DNA of 32,092 nt from Gnetum montanum (lineage: Eukaryota > Streptophyta > Gnetopsida > Gnetales > Gnetaceae): NCBI GenBank assembly GCA_015680685.1, contig MNCI01022467.1:202215-234306 (forward strand). The letters are read 5' to 3'. Below are positions 18,700 to 29,659 of this stretch, one piece after another. The position numbers and the translations under genes were made by a program. Position 1 is the first letter of the stretch. Each line of letters begins with the position of its first letter. The notes under the pieces are model-generated. The model had not been told where the DNA came from. It saw nothing but the letters and a program-made list of their open reading frames with translations, and did no database searches.

Positions 18700-21350
18700 A
18701 TGATTGCAAATGCTACTAAAAAGGATTCTTCAAGTTGGAGGAATGTCATAGTTGAGAAAAAAAGACTTAGAGAAAGAGGAAGATGATGAAGCATAGATCA
18801 AACTCCTCTCACAAAGTAAGAAGCATAATCATATTCATGTCAATAATCCACATTTCCAACAAGGTAATCTTCATTAGTAGAAGTTGATACACCACCTACT
18901 CTAGAATGAGGACAATGCCTCACATACTCTAGTGAGTGCTTATAGGTCATTCAAGAAAAGTCCATCATGTCCAATATAATAGAGGAATTGAATTTCAACC
19001 TATTCATTGAGTTTTCACTTGTAAAGGTTCTTGTAAAACTTCAAGTCTCACCTCTTTGTCTCACCATTTCAAGTAATTGTGAATGGTATTTGGGGGAAGT
19101 TCATCAATTTTGACACAATAAATAGGATGATGCAATTGTGAAGATTTAGGGAGTAATGATGTCATACTTAGTCAATGCTATTTCCAAGGCACTAAATATA
19201 CCAAATATCAAAGAAAATATTGTCTAAATCTTGATATGACCCAACATAGATGCAAGGAATTTATAATTTTAGAGGGTATACAGAATTGTTGAAAAAGAAT
19301 ACAATGGATTATCTACTATAGAGAAGATCTATTTCAAGATTGGAACCTATCACATTTTCCCAACTAAGAGGATCAAAATAATTTCTACCTATGATGCTAA
19401 AGGAAGTTCCATTCTAATGTAAAAATGTTAGACAAACATATTTGATTTGCTATTTCTAGAAATTCAGAGAAGGTTCAAGAAAAAGAAGATAGGGAAGCCT
19501 ACTCTTCTATTCCCATGTCTCATTAGAAAAGTATGCAAGCAAGCAATAATTTTTGGTTATACAAATGTTGTTCTCTAAGAAGTCCAAAATGTCTCATATG
19601 CAAAGATTTTAAAGCTATTCCAATCCAAGAAAGATTAAGTAGAAAACTAGAAGGCATTGAGGATGCAACAAAATCAATAGCTATGGTAAACATTTTAGCT
19701 ACAGGAAAAAAATAGGTATGACCTAGTGGGTTAACTTTAGCTACAAAATGAGTAGTACAAATTGCTTCACTAGCCCAATAGCCTAACTATAGATCTTTTA
19801 TGAGCCATTTTCAATAGAATGTAGAAATAATTAGTTGGAACAACAAAGAGGTATCTAGCATGTATAGAGCTAGAGATAATTTGAGTAGACCTGACATATC
19901 AACAAGACCTACTAGTGGTAAAATATCTTTGTAGGTAGAAGATAATGATGATTGGGCACCTTATATCTTTGGAAATGCTACATTATTCCAATTAGTGTTA
20001 GAAACTAGTGAAGAAGCCATTGTAGTGTTAATGTAACATCAAGATGTAGCAAGAGTAGTAGAGGTAATAACTAATCATATTAGGAAGTTATTTAATATTT
20101 CTATTGTTCTACTGATAGATATTTCTAGAGTCAAAGATGTACAAACATTATCTAGAACATTAGGAAAAGAGATCATGTTCCTTGAAAAACATAAAGATGC
20201 ATTAGAAAGAGTGTTGTAGACAATGCAAGTTATGCAAAATATTTTTGATATCCCTAGTCATGATAGAAGCAAGAATGCAACATGAAAAGAATTAAGTGTA
20301 GAAGCTACAAGAAGAATTAGTTGCATTACAAGCTAAAAGGAAAGACCTTGCACAATACAATGTACTATATCAATTATAATAATTTGGAAGTAAGCAAGTA
20401 GATCAATTAATAACTAAGAAAAAATAGATGGAGATGAAAAAAGAAGAAGCAATTTGGAATGCCTCAATTGTTGAAGCCTAGAAATATGCCCATGCTAAAG
20501 CTATTGCTATATTAGAAGAAGAGAATAAGAAGATAGTTGCAAAAAATCTTAAGTTGAAAGATAGAGAGAAATAAAAGAACATGCTCAAAGAAAGCATCCA
20601 TTAGCTCAGAGAGTAGTTTGCTAAAGTCAACCTAGACATAAGATAGTTAATCCATGAAAATAGAACCTTATTAATGAAGTATGCACAATAAGATAAAAGT
20701 CAGCTATTGAAATTAGTGCATAACAAAATAAGGTAAGGATGAATAAAGGACTCAAAAGAATACTTTAGAGATTAGGTAGACATGTATAACTAGGTCAATG
20801 AGAAGAAAATCCATATGGCCAAGGCTAGGATTAACTCTATTACCTAGTAATTACTTGATTGCAACCCATCTTGGATATTCTTACCCTTGTCCATCAATTT
20901 GAGCTTAAAAAATAAAGACCTATAGATAGAAGAACTAATAGAGTACATGAGGTTAGTAAATCTAGGCTATGCTAACTTGACCATGTTAATAGCAAGAAGA
21001 CCAAGAATAGAGTTAGAGTAACAATTGACTACTATGTATTCCATGTATAAAGAAGAGTTGCATATAGGAAAGATGCATAATAGAAACTTCACATTACAAA
21101 CTCTAAATTGCAAGTAGTCAAGTCAAGATGCCAAGTCTATAAGGATGTTGTATCAAACTTGGCTAGAAGAATGATAGACTATCAAGAGTTGCAAAATTTG
21201 GCCAAAGAGTTTAAGGTAGACAATGCTCAATTTGCATCATAACACATCAAGGCCAACCAAGTATTTTCAAAACTATCGTGTTCTTGGGAAGTAATAACAC
21301 CAAACATCAACAAAAGATGGACCAATGAAACACCACCTAGAAAGTGCATG
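18700..21350 (+). pseudogene. Decayed ORF of unknown function with a long coiled coil
   Basis: I do not recognise this with confidence. The apparent start is ATG at 18,700 (MIANATKKDSSSWRNV). A globular part (about 19,100-19,640) contains GVMMSYLVNAISKALNIPNI, loosely reminiscent of the 'putative plant transposon protein' domain found in transposon-derived plant proteins, then FKIGTYHIFPTKRIKIISTY and GKPTLLFPCLIRKVCKQAI. A middle part (19,860-20,280) contains DDWAPYIFGNATLFQLVLE and DVQTLSRTLGKEIMFLEKH. From about 20,290 to 20,840 the frame is rich in Lys, Glu, Gln and Ala with heptad-like spacing (KLQEELVALQAKRKDLAQYN, AIAILEEENKKIVAKNLKL), a long coiled coil. The frame changes at least twice and holds many stops. 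Its position after the central element's pol could make it an extra 3' ORF, or it could be the first ORF of another element. Confidence 0.5.
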
Positions 21351-21479
21351 TTGTAACCTGTAACCTTCACCATCCAACTTGAGGCAAGATTTTATTATAA
21401 ATGTAAGTGTGGAAGTCCATGATTTGCAATCTTACATACTTTAACTTTTTAGAATTGAAAAATTCCTCATAAATTGCTA

Positions 21480-21930
21480 CTACCTTACTTCCCAAGTGGA
21501 AAAAGTGGTAGTATGTCTATATATGGGCTTGGGAAGGCTAAAAATTCCTTGGGGGCTATCAAATTTGGCATTCTAATGGGTTTTTGTTGGGTTATAGTCT
21601 TAACTATGCTAGAGCCACCTACACCCAGTGTTGGTGGTGTCAAGTTTCTCATTTTCCAATAATTCCCAATGTAGTTATGTCAAAACCCAATGTGGAAGCT
21701 CCAAGACTAGCATTGTTGTTTGGTTTTCCATTTTTCCAATAATGGCTAGCCTAGTCATGACAATTTCTAGTAGGTAACAACATGACCAATGTAGTCATCA
21801 TGGATTTCTAGCAATCTTCACATGGCGAACATAGTCACCACATTTCTAGCAGATTCCAACAATGCCAACATAGTCCTCCAAGGCTAGTATAATTAAGGTG
21901 AAGCTAGCATAGTCACAAAAGTTTGTTTAC
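21480..21930. repeat. Cluster of 'tagcatagtc'-type motifs in the U3 of copy B
   Basis: Variants of 'gccaacatagtc' or 'gctagcatagtc' recur near 21,595, 21,668, 21,745, 21,790, 21,827, 21,870 and 21,905, some in reverse as 'gactagc' or 'actatgctag'. They sit upstream of the TATA boxes at 22,023 and 22,093, the same place as the palindrome cluster in copy A. The surrounding sequence between 21,350 and 22,020 has no coding frame I trust. Confidence 0.6.
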
Positions 21931-22022
21931 TATTTTTAGTATGAAAAATAAGTTTTGATGGCTTTGGTGTATCAAAAATTGCCATAAATTATCAACTACA
22001 TTGGGATCATAGCCATTATGCC

Positions 22023-22100
22023 TATAAATAAACACTAATTTGTCAACAATCATGGTAGAAATTTATAGCATGAAATCAGTAACCTTTAAGCCTATAAAAG
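22023..22100 (+). promoter_or_regulatory. Two TATA boxes of the copy B LTR
   Basis: 'gcctataaataaac' (TATA from 22,023) and 'gcctataaaagcc' (TATA from 22,093) lie 70 bases apart on the plus strand, both pointing to gag. The second has the better spacing to the primer-site motif. The stretch 22,100-22,788 is non-coding and is the probable R-U5. Confidence 0.5.
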
Positions 22101-22788
22101 CCAAACTCAAACACATTATTTAGGTTCCAAAAATATTATTGGTTTCGAAAATTTTTTGCTTTCTGAACATTATTGTAACTCATACCACCACCAAAATATT
22201 GAGCATTTAAAATCAATTTTATCATTTGTAAGACTTTTGGGAAATAATTGGAATATACCTTAACACCAAATACTCTCAACATAGTCCCATTGGCACCAAA
22301 GTCAAACACCATTATGCACAACGTTAACATCCAAAGGATGTAGATCTGAGAAAAAATCAACAAGAGGCTTTTGAAGATTGGGATTGGGAAGTACCTAAAT
22401 CATTAAGTTCAACACAGAATATAATCTACCAACTCCAATAGGCTTCAAGCTCCATCCAAGCTAGCTTCTTGTGTGTTTGAGCACACAATCTGTACTCCTT
22501 AAACTTTACACTTTTAGCATTTTTGTTATTTCAATAAAGTTTTTAATTCATTTGTAGTGAAAATTTAGTTTCAAGTTTAATTTTGTGTTTATTTATTTCT
22601 TCTTGAATCTACAACTCCATTCTTGTTTCCATTTCCATTTACATTTTCTATGTCCCTAGGTGATTGACAAAACCATCCAGGATACTTTGGATCCTATTTC
22701 TTAGAGGCCCTTGGGATCTAGGATTAGGCTATTGCACTTGCGATTCTTGGTTCTTCTAGTCATTAGATTTTCTAGAGGCTATAATTTT

Positions 22789-22798
22789 TGGTGCTACA
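22789..22798 (+). promoter_or_regulatory. Candidate primer-binding site, copy B
   Basis: 'tggtgctaca' after a T run. It matches the motif at 5,690-5,679 of copy A, and it lies about 250 bases before the first gag ATG, as in copy A. Sequence 22,800-23,049 is the probable leader and shows 'actacac' and 'tagcatag' motifs but no gene. Confidence 0.4.
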
Positions 22799-23049
22799 TT
22801 TTTATATTCTTTGAGCATAGTTGACTGGGAAACATAGTGGTCTACTACACACCCTTCAGCATAGACACTACTAGTGAAACCAGCTTAGTTAGGGTACCAA
22901 TTTTAAAACCATAATACTATTTTCCTAAGTGTAGTATATACCATTTATACTATAGTAGTAGTTTCAACCATCTTTTCCATTTATAGCCAACTACACCATT
23001 GGGAAATACCACTTATCGTAATTTTTACTAAAAATAGTAAAAAGTTAAA

Positions 23050-26000
23050 ATGACATCTTTGACAATGCCTTTCAATAAGTTAATAGTTTTTTCTGTTGAC
23101 ATGACAAACATGACATCTGGTCATGATGGAGTGTGGATCTATGATCCAAGAGACCTTGCCATATCCAAGCATAGATAATATTTTAGGCAAAGAGGGCAAA
23201 GCCTAAGTTTTTTTGTGCTCAATGACAAACATTACAATTACATTTGCACTAACATCTATGTTGGATTACTCATTCGATGCATAAAGGCTAAAGCCAAGCA
23301 TGAGTATGAGTTGATTCACCATAATGGAAAAGAGTACATACCCTCTTCCTATGATAAAATATTACTAAATGATGATCATGCATGCATACTCTCTTAATTA
23401 ATTGATATGGATGAATGGAGTGAAAATCTTAGTTCAGAAGGCCAGCATGAAGAGCATGATGAGTTCGAGGTAGAGCCTAAACTAGATAATTTCATCATAA
23501 GCCTATTTCAACAATTGGTTCCTCAAACTACCATAGCCACTTTAGCCTTTCCTATCTCTTCCATAGAATAGGCATCTTAACCATCATCTCCCATAAATTC
23601 CATAATGTTTGGGACTACACTAGCTATAGCAATGTACCAAGCCCAACCTGTGCCTCAAACAGGCTCCCTGTTTTCTTCCATGTATTTTCCATGCAACCTT
23701 GGTCTACATGGCCCTCACTAGTGGTTCTCAGCACTATTCGTTCGTTCTCTATACCAATGGATCCCACAATAGGACAACAAGTAACCTAGGGGACACATAT
23801 ACCATTTTTCCCCTTTGTGCCTTAAGTGTTGGAAAAAACATCCTTTTCATTGTTTAGCCCATCCCTAACTACTATAACCCAACCTCTCCCTTCTATACCA
23901 CAATCCATCATGAGGTCACAAGCCTCTCAATTAATACATCAACCATTTGTACAAACACCACAACCGACTAGAATGCCCCAAGGACTAGACTAGGCATTCC
24001 AAATGATCCAAGACTTGATGGAAGAGTTATAGAAACTTAAGGCTTCCACAACCCAGATAGTAAATATAATGGATTTCTATTAGGATGATCCAATTAGTCC
24101 TACTATCCCACTAATAACTCTTCTCCTAGGCATCCCCATTATCCAATTCGCTAAGCACAATGATGAAGTCATCCCTAATGCTCACCTGATAACCTACCAT
24201 TCCAAGTGTCTATTGCTACAGGCCTCGCTGCATACCATAATGTGAATATTCCCTATGTCTCTTACTGGAAAGGCTTTGGACAAGTACCATGCACTACCAA
24301 GAGGATCCATATCCTTGCTTGAAGACATAATTTCATAGTTTGTTAACTATTTCAAGTAAATCTTGAAACTTGACGTGACTTTTAACTAATTAATGAAGGT
24401 AAGGAAGGGACCCCTTGAGCCAGTATAGAATTTTATACAATGATGGAATGGTCTTCTTAACAAGATTTCAGAATTGATAGTCGAGACTCACCTTCTCACT
24501 ATATTCAAGGGGGTAATTAAAAAATTTATTAAGTAAAAACTATACTATCTAGATCCATAGTCACTTAGCTAAGCCTTTTCCCAAATAAATAACATAAAGG
24601 ACACAATTGAGGCTAGCCATGACCTTGCATACATGGCATACAAGAACCATCACACTCGTAAGAATAAGGAGAAGGGAAGGAAAAACAACACAACCATGGC
24701 CACAATGTCCAAAGACAACAAGATGATCACACAAGGACCTAAAATGATTTAACCCAAAGACCCTACCAATAATAATCAACCTTCAACATCTAGGGCCTCT
24801 ACATCAACTACAACAAGGCCCAACTTTGAACAAAAATACTAGTCAAAGTATACTAGGTTGCCGCTAAAACCATCTAAACTCCTTGATCAATTGTTGAAGA
24901 GTGGAACAATGCAATACAAAGAAATGACTAAAAATGCCTATCAGAGGCATGATAAACTATGTGAGATAGCAAAAAGTCCCACTGTCATGACCAAGGATGA
25001 CCCCCTAGTACCTAAGTACTTCAAGCTTAACCGTTTCTACCACTATCATCAACTACCAAGTCATGATACTGACTTTTGCCTAATACTAAAGGATGACCTA
25101 CCAAAGATGATATAAAATGGTGAATTAGGCCTTAATTCCTCCAACCTAGTCAAACCATAAAACCAATTGATGAAGGTCTACAAGGACCCATTGAACAACA
25201 ACAATGGCCCATACATTGTAGTTGCATTCAATATGAACAATGATGCTAGACCTATGTGGGAGTTGTTCATGATTCAAGTACCTTCTCATAATGATAAGGG
25301 TCCTTCAACTAACACTAGTTCAAGGTCCCCTTTTTTTGTAATTATCCCATCACCTATGCCTCCCAAGAATACTCCATCATCAAGGTTCCCCCTCCCACTA
25401 AAGCCACAACCACCCCTACAATTGAAAAACATCCTCCTGTAGTGGCCAACACAATGGCTTCTTTAAAACCAAGAAACAGTAATCAAAAATATCCAAGAAA
25501 ATAATGTAAGAAGATTGTATTGAAGCCTAAGAAGAATGAAAATAAGCAGGCCAAGGAATTGAAGGAAGTGGATCAACTAAAGCCCACTCCCATCTCATTT
25601 GTTCCAATGAGCTTTAATGCTTAGGCTACCTCAACCAGTCAACCATGGGAGGATTCCAAGCCACAAGGGAAGGGAAAAGAAGCCAAAACACAACCATTGA
25701 TNCCCAAGCCACAAGGGAAGGGAAAAGAAGCCAAAACACAACCATTGATGCATGAAGTTCACATTTTGATGTTCATGAAAAAATTCAAGAACACTAAGAA
25801 TGAAAAGCCTACAACCAATGACAAGGACTTCCTCATTATGATGGAATAGGTCAAGCCATTGCTAAAACAAAAGAACATCTCCCTTAGCTTGTATGACCTT
25901 GTGATGGCTTCTACTACACACTATGAAGCATTAATGAAAATGTTGACCTCTATTCCTATTAGTGAGGACATCCCCACTAGTGAAGAATCCATTCATGTAG

Positions 26001-26215
26001 TGATGGTACCACCTTCACCAAAGGGAGAAATGAGGTCAGCAATGCTAGTGTTTCATGATAGTGAAGTCAAGACCAATCCCCAAGATGGCCACACAACCAA
26101 GGCTTCCCTATTCATTTTTTTTACTTTTGTTTTACTTTTTTTTAACATTTACTTTGCATGTAGCCTAAGGTTTACTCTTATTTACAATTTACTTTTTCAA
26201 GGCTTTTTATCCTAG
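23050..26215 (+). pseudogene. gag polyprotein of a Ty3/gypsy-type element, copy B
   Basis: The blocks are in the same order as copy A: an N-terminal domain with HEYELIHHNGKEYIP (23,311-23,340); an acidic patch (SENLSSEGQHEEHDE) and a Pro/Thr-rich linker; the gag core (24,120-24,700: SLTGKALDKYHALPRGSIS, PLEPV, FKGVIKKFIK, HDLAYMAYKN); the basic linker and knuckle (24,858-25,115: KPSKLLDQLL, then H-x4-H-x4-C, with the first Cys lost instead of the last as in copy A); a Pro-rich and Lys-rich linker; and the tail (25,859-26,108: ISLSLYDLVMASTTHYEAL). The N-terminal part, the core-to-knuckle part and the tail lie in three different frames. Similarity to copy A stops near 26,110, before the protease, which copy B lacks. 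What follows is T-rich sequence and then the minisatellite. Start chosen as the ATG at 23,050, which leads the N-terminal frame. Confidence 0.8.
25656..25751. repeat. 48-bp direct duplication around an ambiguous base
   Basis: The segment starting 'ccaagccacaagggaagg' at 25,656 is repeated without visible change from 25,704. The only N in the window (25,702) sits at the junction. A 48-bp unit would add 16 codons in frame, but identical sequence on both sides of an N is also what an unmerged assembly overlap looks like. Confidence 0.85.
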
Positions 26216-26299
26216 AACATAAACCATAAAAATACAATAAAAACTTCAAAACTTCAATGAACCATAAAAATTTTAAAAACATAAAAAATAGATAAAAAG

Positions 26300-26560
26300 T
26301 TCTCTTTTTAAAACATGGGATCCACCATGGCCTAAAACTAGCAAATTATAAGGCTTGCCACCCAAAATAGGTAAATCATAAGGCCAACCATGACCTAAAA
26401 CTGGCAAAACATCGTAGGGCCTACCATGGCCTAAAACTAGAAAAACATTGTAGGGCTTACAATGGCCTAAAAATTCCAAACCATTATATAGCCCACCATG
26501 GCCTAAAATTGGAAAAACATTGCATGGCCCACCATGGCCCTAAAACTAGTGAAAACATTT
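26300..26560. repeat. Minisatellite of ~36-bp units at the meeting point of the two genes, copy B
   Basis: The motif 'catggcctaaaactag' or a variant recurs with starts of 'cctaaaa' at 26,331, about 26,361, 26,394, 26,430, 26,466, 26,502 and 26,539 (30-37 bp apart, settling at 36). On the minus strand it reads 'agttttaggccatg', the same core as the copy A array at 1,281-1,540. The minus-strand frame gives a repeating LGHGxPYDV-like peptide that I regard as a by-product of the repeat. Sequence 26,560-26,914 is AT-rich spacer with no gene. Confidence 0.8.
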
Positions 26561-26914
26561 ATCATAATTTACGACCTAGTTCACATCCCTAGTAGCCAAC
26601 ATATAGTCAATTTTACCTTTTTATAACCAATCACAATTGCATAAGTTAATCATCATAGTCCATAACATGAATGAAAACACAAAACATTAAACATATATAA
26701 AACATATAAACCAAGTTAAAATTTAAAAATAATAATAGTCCAATGTCTGTAACATAGTAACAACAAAATTTTAAACAATAAATTGTCTCTCAAACATCAA
26801 TGACTAATACTAGCCACAAACAACATAGCAACCTCAACAATATCATCAAATATGATAAAAAGGATAACAGAAGGAAATGACCAATATATGGTACTAAGGG
26901 ATTGCTAGAGGGGG

Positions 26915-29242
26915 CTAAGGAGCACTTCCATCTTCACCACTAGGGCCACCGGCATCACCTAGTACCTATATCACAAAAAATCACAATTTTAACTAATAAC
27001 AAACAAAGTAGAAAACTAAATTACAAACTATAAATTAAAAAAATTAAACTAAAATATGCTAAAATAAATAAAATAAGAAAACTTTGGAGGGCTTGGATGC
27101 AACATCTTCTACTGAGAGATTTCGAATGCCAACCTTCAAATGATGGAGGATTAGTTCCTTGATCATGTGGGCCCAATCCACCTCCCTGAGATTGATACCT
27201 ATTAATATGTTACTTTCATCAATCTTGATCCATGTAGGTGGCTCCTATGAAAATATGGTAGTAGTTACCTCCTTAGAATTAGTAGAGACTTAAGGGGATG
27301 GAGGCGTAATAATGGTAAGAGAGCCTTCAAATAGTTTTAAAAAGTCCTCTGCTTGAATCCCCTTCATGAATAGCTCAAACTTGCACCGTTCAGTAAACTG
27401 CTCCTTTAATGACTTAAGATAGGCTTCATGTTCAACCTTATATTTCCTTTTATGGTCTTTCTATGCCTATCCCCATTTAAGAACCTAGGCACAATAGTCT
27501 CTCCACTTTGTAGCCTTACTCGCTAGTAAGTCTATCTAAAGCTTCTACTTAGCAACCTCTCTAGTAAGGGTAACCTTGTGATGGATGGCATTCCAATATT
27601 GCATCCATTTAATCTCTTTAGTTTGCAAGGAACTTAAGTTGGCCACTTATACCTCCACAAATTCCTTTCAATCTTTGAGATCTCTGTTCACCTTAACTAG
27701 CTTTTTATTTTCTCTTTCTAATGCTTCAAATCATTACCATAGGAAATCATTGGAATGTTGGGTTTTCCACAAAGTTTTGATGCATGAAAATGAGCATTCA
27801 GTGGCACTTTCATACAACATTCATGAAATATTCTCCACATTCAATGGTAAGGTTAGTAAGGTATTGATCTCAATTGGGTGGTTAGGATCCCATCTAAGCT
27901 TAGGCGCTAAAAACAACAAAAATAGATATCCAAAAATAATAAGTGATCAAATAACTATGAAACAACGAACAACAAAATAACTAAAATAATACAACTATAG
28001 AAAAACTAAACTAAAAGTGTAATCCAAGCTAAGTTCTTAGAAACATTGGGAGTAGCCTACTGCAACTAATCAATCATGTCCTTAGCCATCCTCTACATGA
28101 GTTCCCTCTTATCAAGAGTGTCTACCCATGGGTTCATGCAAAACATGGAGGTTGAAGTGGTGGGCTGAAGCTCATAAACTATGGCAAGCATTATAATCAA
28201 CAAATGATTAAGACCAATCTTAAACTAAAATAACAAAACTCAAACATATGAAATGAAAGGCATACATACCTAAAGCATCATCTAGGATGATGAAAGGAGG
28301 TTCACCTCACTGTGAGTGGTCAAATATAGTATCAACTTCATCGAATGGGACATTGGATAACCCCTCCTTCTCATGGTATTATAGGATCTCCTTCCTTAGG
28401 TTTTTTTGTCTTGCCTCTACTACTTTTTCTTGAGCCACCAACTCTTGTTGCTTTCCTACAAGAAAAACAAGAATAAAACACAATATAACTTAGCATATCC
28501 TACTTAAAACAAAATAATAATATAGCCTTATAACATAAAACATAACAATGCAAAACAACAAAAAAATAAAACAAACCTGAAAAATAAGAATTTAGTGATT
28601 CCATAGCTATTGGAACTATCAAACAAAAAACTAAAAATAAAAAACCTGAAAAATAGAAATTATTAATCATTTTGACACAAAAAAGTACCAAAATAACATG
28701 AAAAATGACCAAAAACTGAAAACCCACTATACACTAGCTTATTGAAAAATTTGTAGAAAATCAATCATAAGTTAGAATCCAATGGTTCAAAAACCAATGG
28801 ACCATTAAGCATAGTAATACAACTCCATTTCCATAAAAATTAAGTTATCCTAACCATTTTCATATAGAAAAATTCAAAAGTGGTGTTGCTTTTTTACCCA
28901 AAACAAAATGAAAACACTTAGAATTGCTTAAAACAAAATTTATAACATAGCATAGACCAACCGCAAGATCCAAGTAACATCAAAAACCCATAAACATAGC
29001 CTAAATATAACATAGGAATTTTACAAAATTCAAATCTACCTAACACACAAACCCACACTATCAAAAATGCCTATGATTCCAATGAAATTTCACATAAAAT
29101 GGTTAGGATTTGTGTGCCTAGGAGTCATAGCAATGTAGCCTTGACCAATCAATGGCCATGGGAGGCTGGAGAGGCCTTGCATAGTAGCATCAACCTCCTC
29201 CAAGGTTGGATTCTTGTTGGTTGAAGCCTTCCTCTTCAACAT
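26915..29242 (-). pseudogene. Opposing (antisense-to-gag) spliced gene, copy B, about five exons
   Basis: Unknown protein. Exon 1 starts at ATG 29,242 (MLKRKASTNKNPTLEEVDAT, a basic start that could be a nuclear signal); a donor at 29,146/29,145 fits the phase but is uncertain. Exon 2 (28,455-28,270) is bounded by 'tttttcttgtag' and AG|GTATGT, and encodes a Gln/Glu/Lys-rich helix then PPFIILDDAL. Exon 3 starts near 28,190, where the acceptor AG appears mutated to AA but the phase fits; three of its stops are TAG at likely Gln codons (MIDxLQ), and its end near 28,030 is not resolved. Exon 4 (27,906-27,083, 824 nt) starts after 'gttgtttttag' and stays in one frame with about ten point stops. 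Exon 5 (26,965-26,915) encodes a short acidic Gly-rich end (GDAGGPSGEDGSAP) and stops TAG. Exons 4 and 5 match copy A at 125-1,129. Total about 1.3 kb of coding sequence, convergent with gag. Confidence 0.6.
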
Positions 29243-29659
29243 ACTAATGAATAATGTAAAACCCACTAAAATCCTTGAGCTTCTAGGAGGCCTTCTAACA
29301 ACTTTGTTTACTTTTGGATGTAGAACAACTAGGTAACATTGAAAGTAGGTGCAATAGAGGCTAGAACAAAATCAAAACTCTAGTGTTATGCACTGTAGGA
29401 TGGGAGTCATGCTACAAGAATGATTTGTACAAAATTGAAACAAGAAAATCACTCCCAAACTTAAATGCCTACATTTAAAATTCTATTTTTTCAAAATGCC
29501 CATCCAAGTTTCACTTAACTTCATGATAATAATTGGAAAGTGGGACTATTCTAGATGAGTCATAAATCAATTCATACAAAAACTAAAATTTAAGGTGGGC
29601 CTCACTAAGTGCCTATGTAATAAGCCATTGGAAATCCTAAAGCACTTGGATTTTTAGCT
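29243..29659. other. Upstream region of the opposing gene, copy B
   Basis: No coding frame. This is where a promoter for the opposing gene would lie. I see no convincing TATA box in the right place on the minus strand. It separates exon 1 from the 190-bp array. Confidence 0.3.

Noticed and set aside
26273-26479. Minus-strand frame with a repeating Leu-Gly-His-Gly-Pro-Tyr peptide
   Set aside because: It is the ~36-bp minisatellite read as codons; the array in copy A uses 50- and 27-bp units and does not keep this peptide.
27585-27980. Plus-strand 131-codon frame
   Set aside because: It lies antisense to exon 4 of the opposing gene, whose minus-strand frame matches copy A; no independent support.
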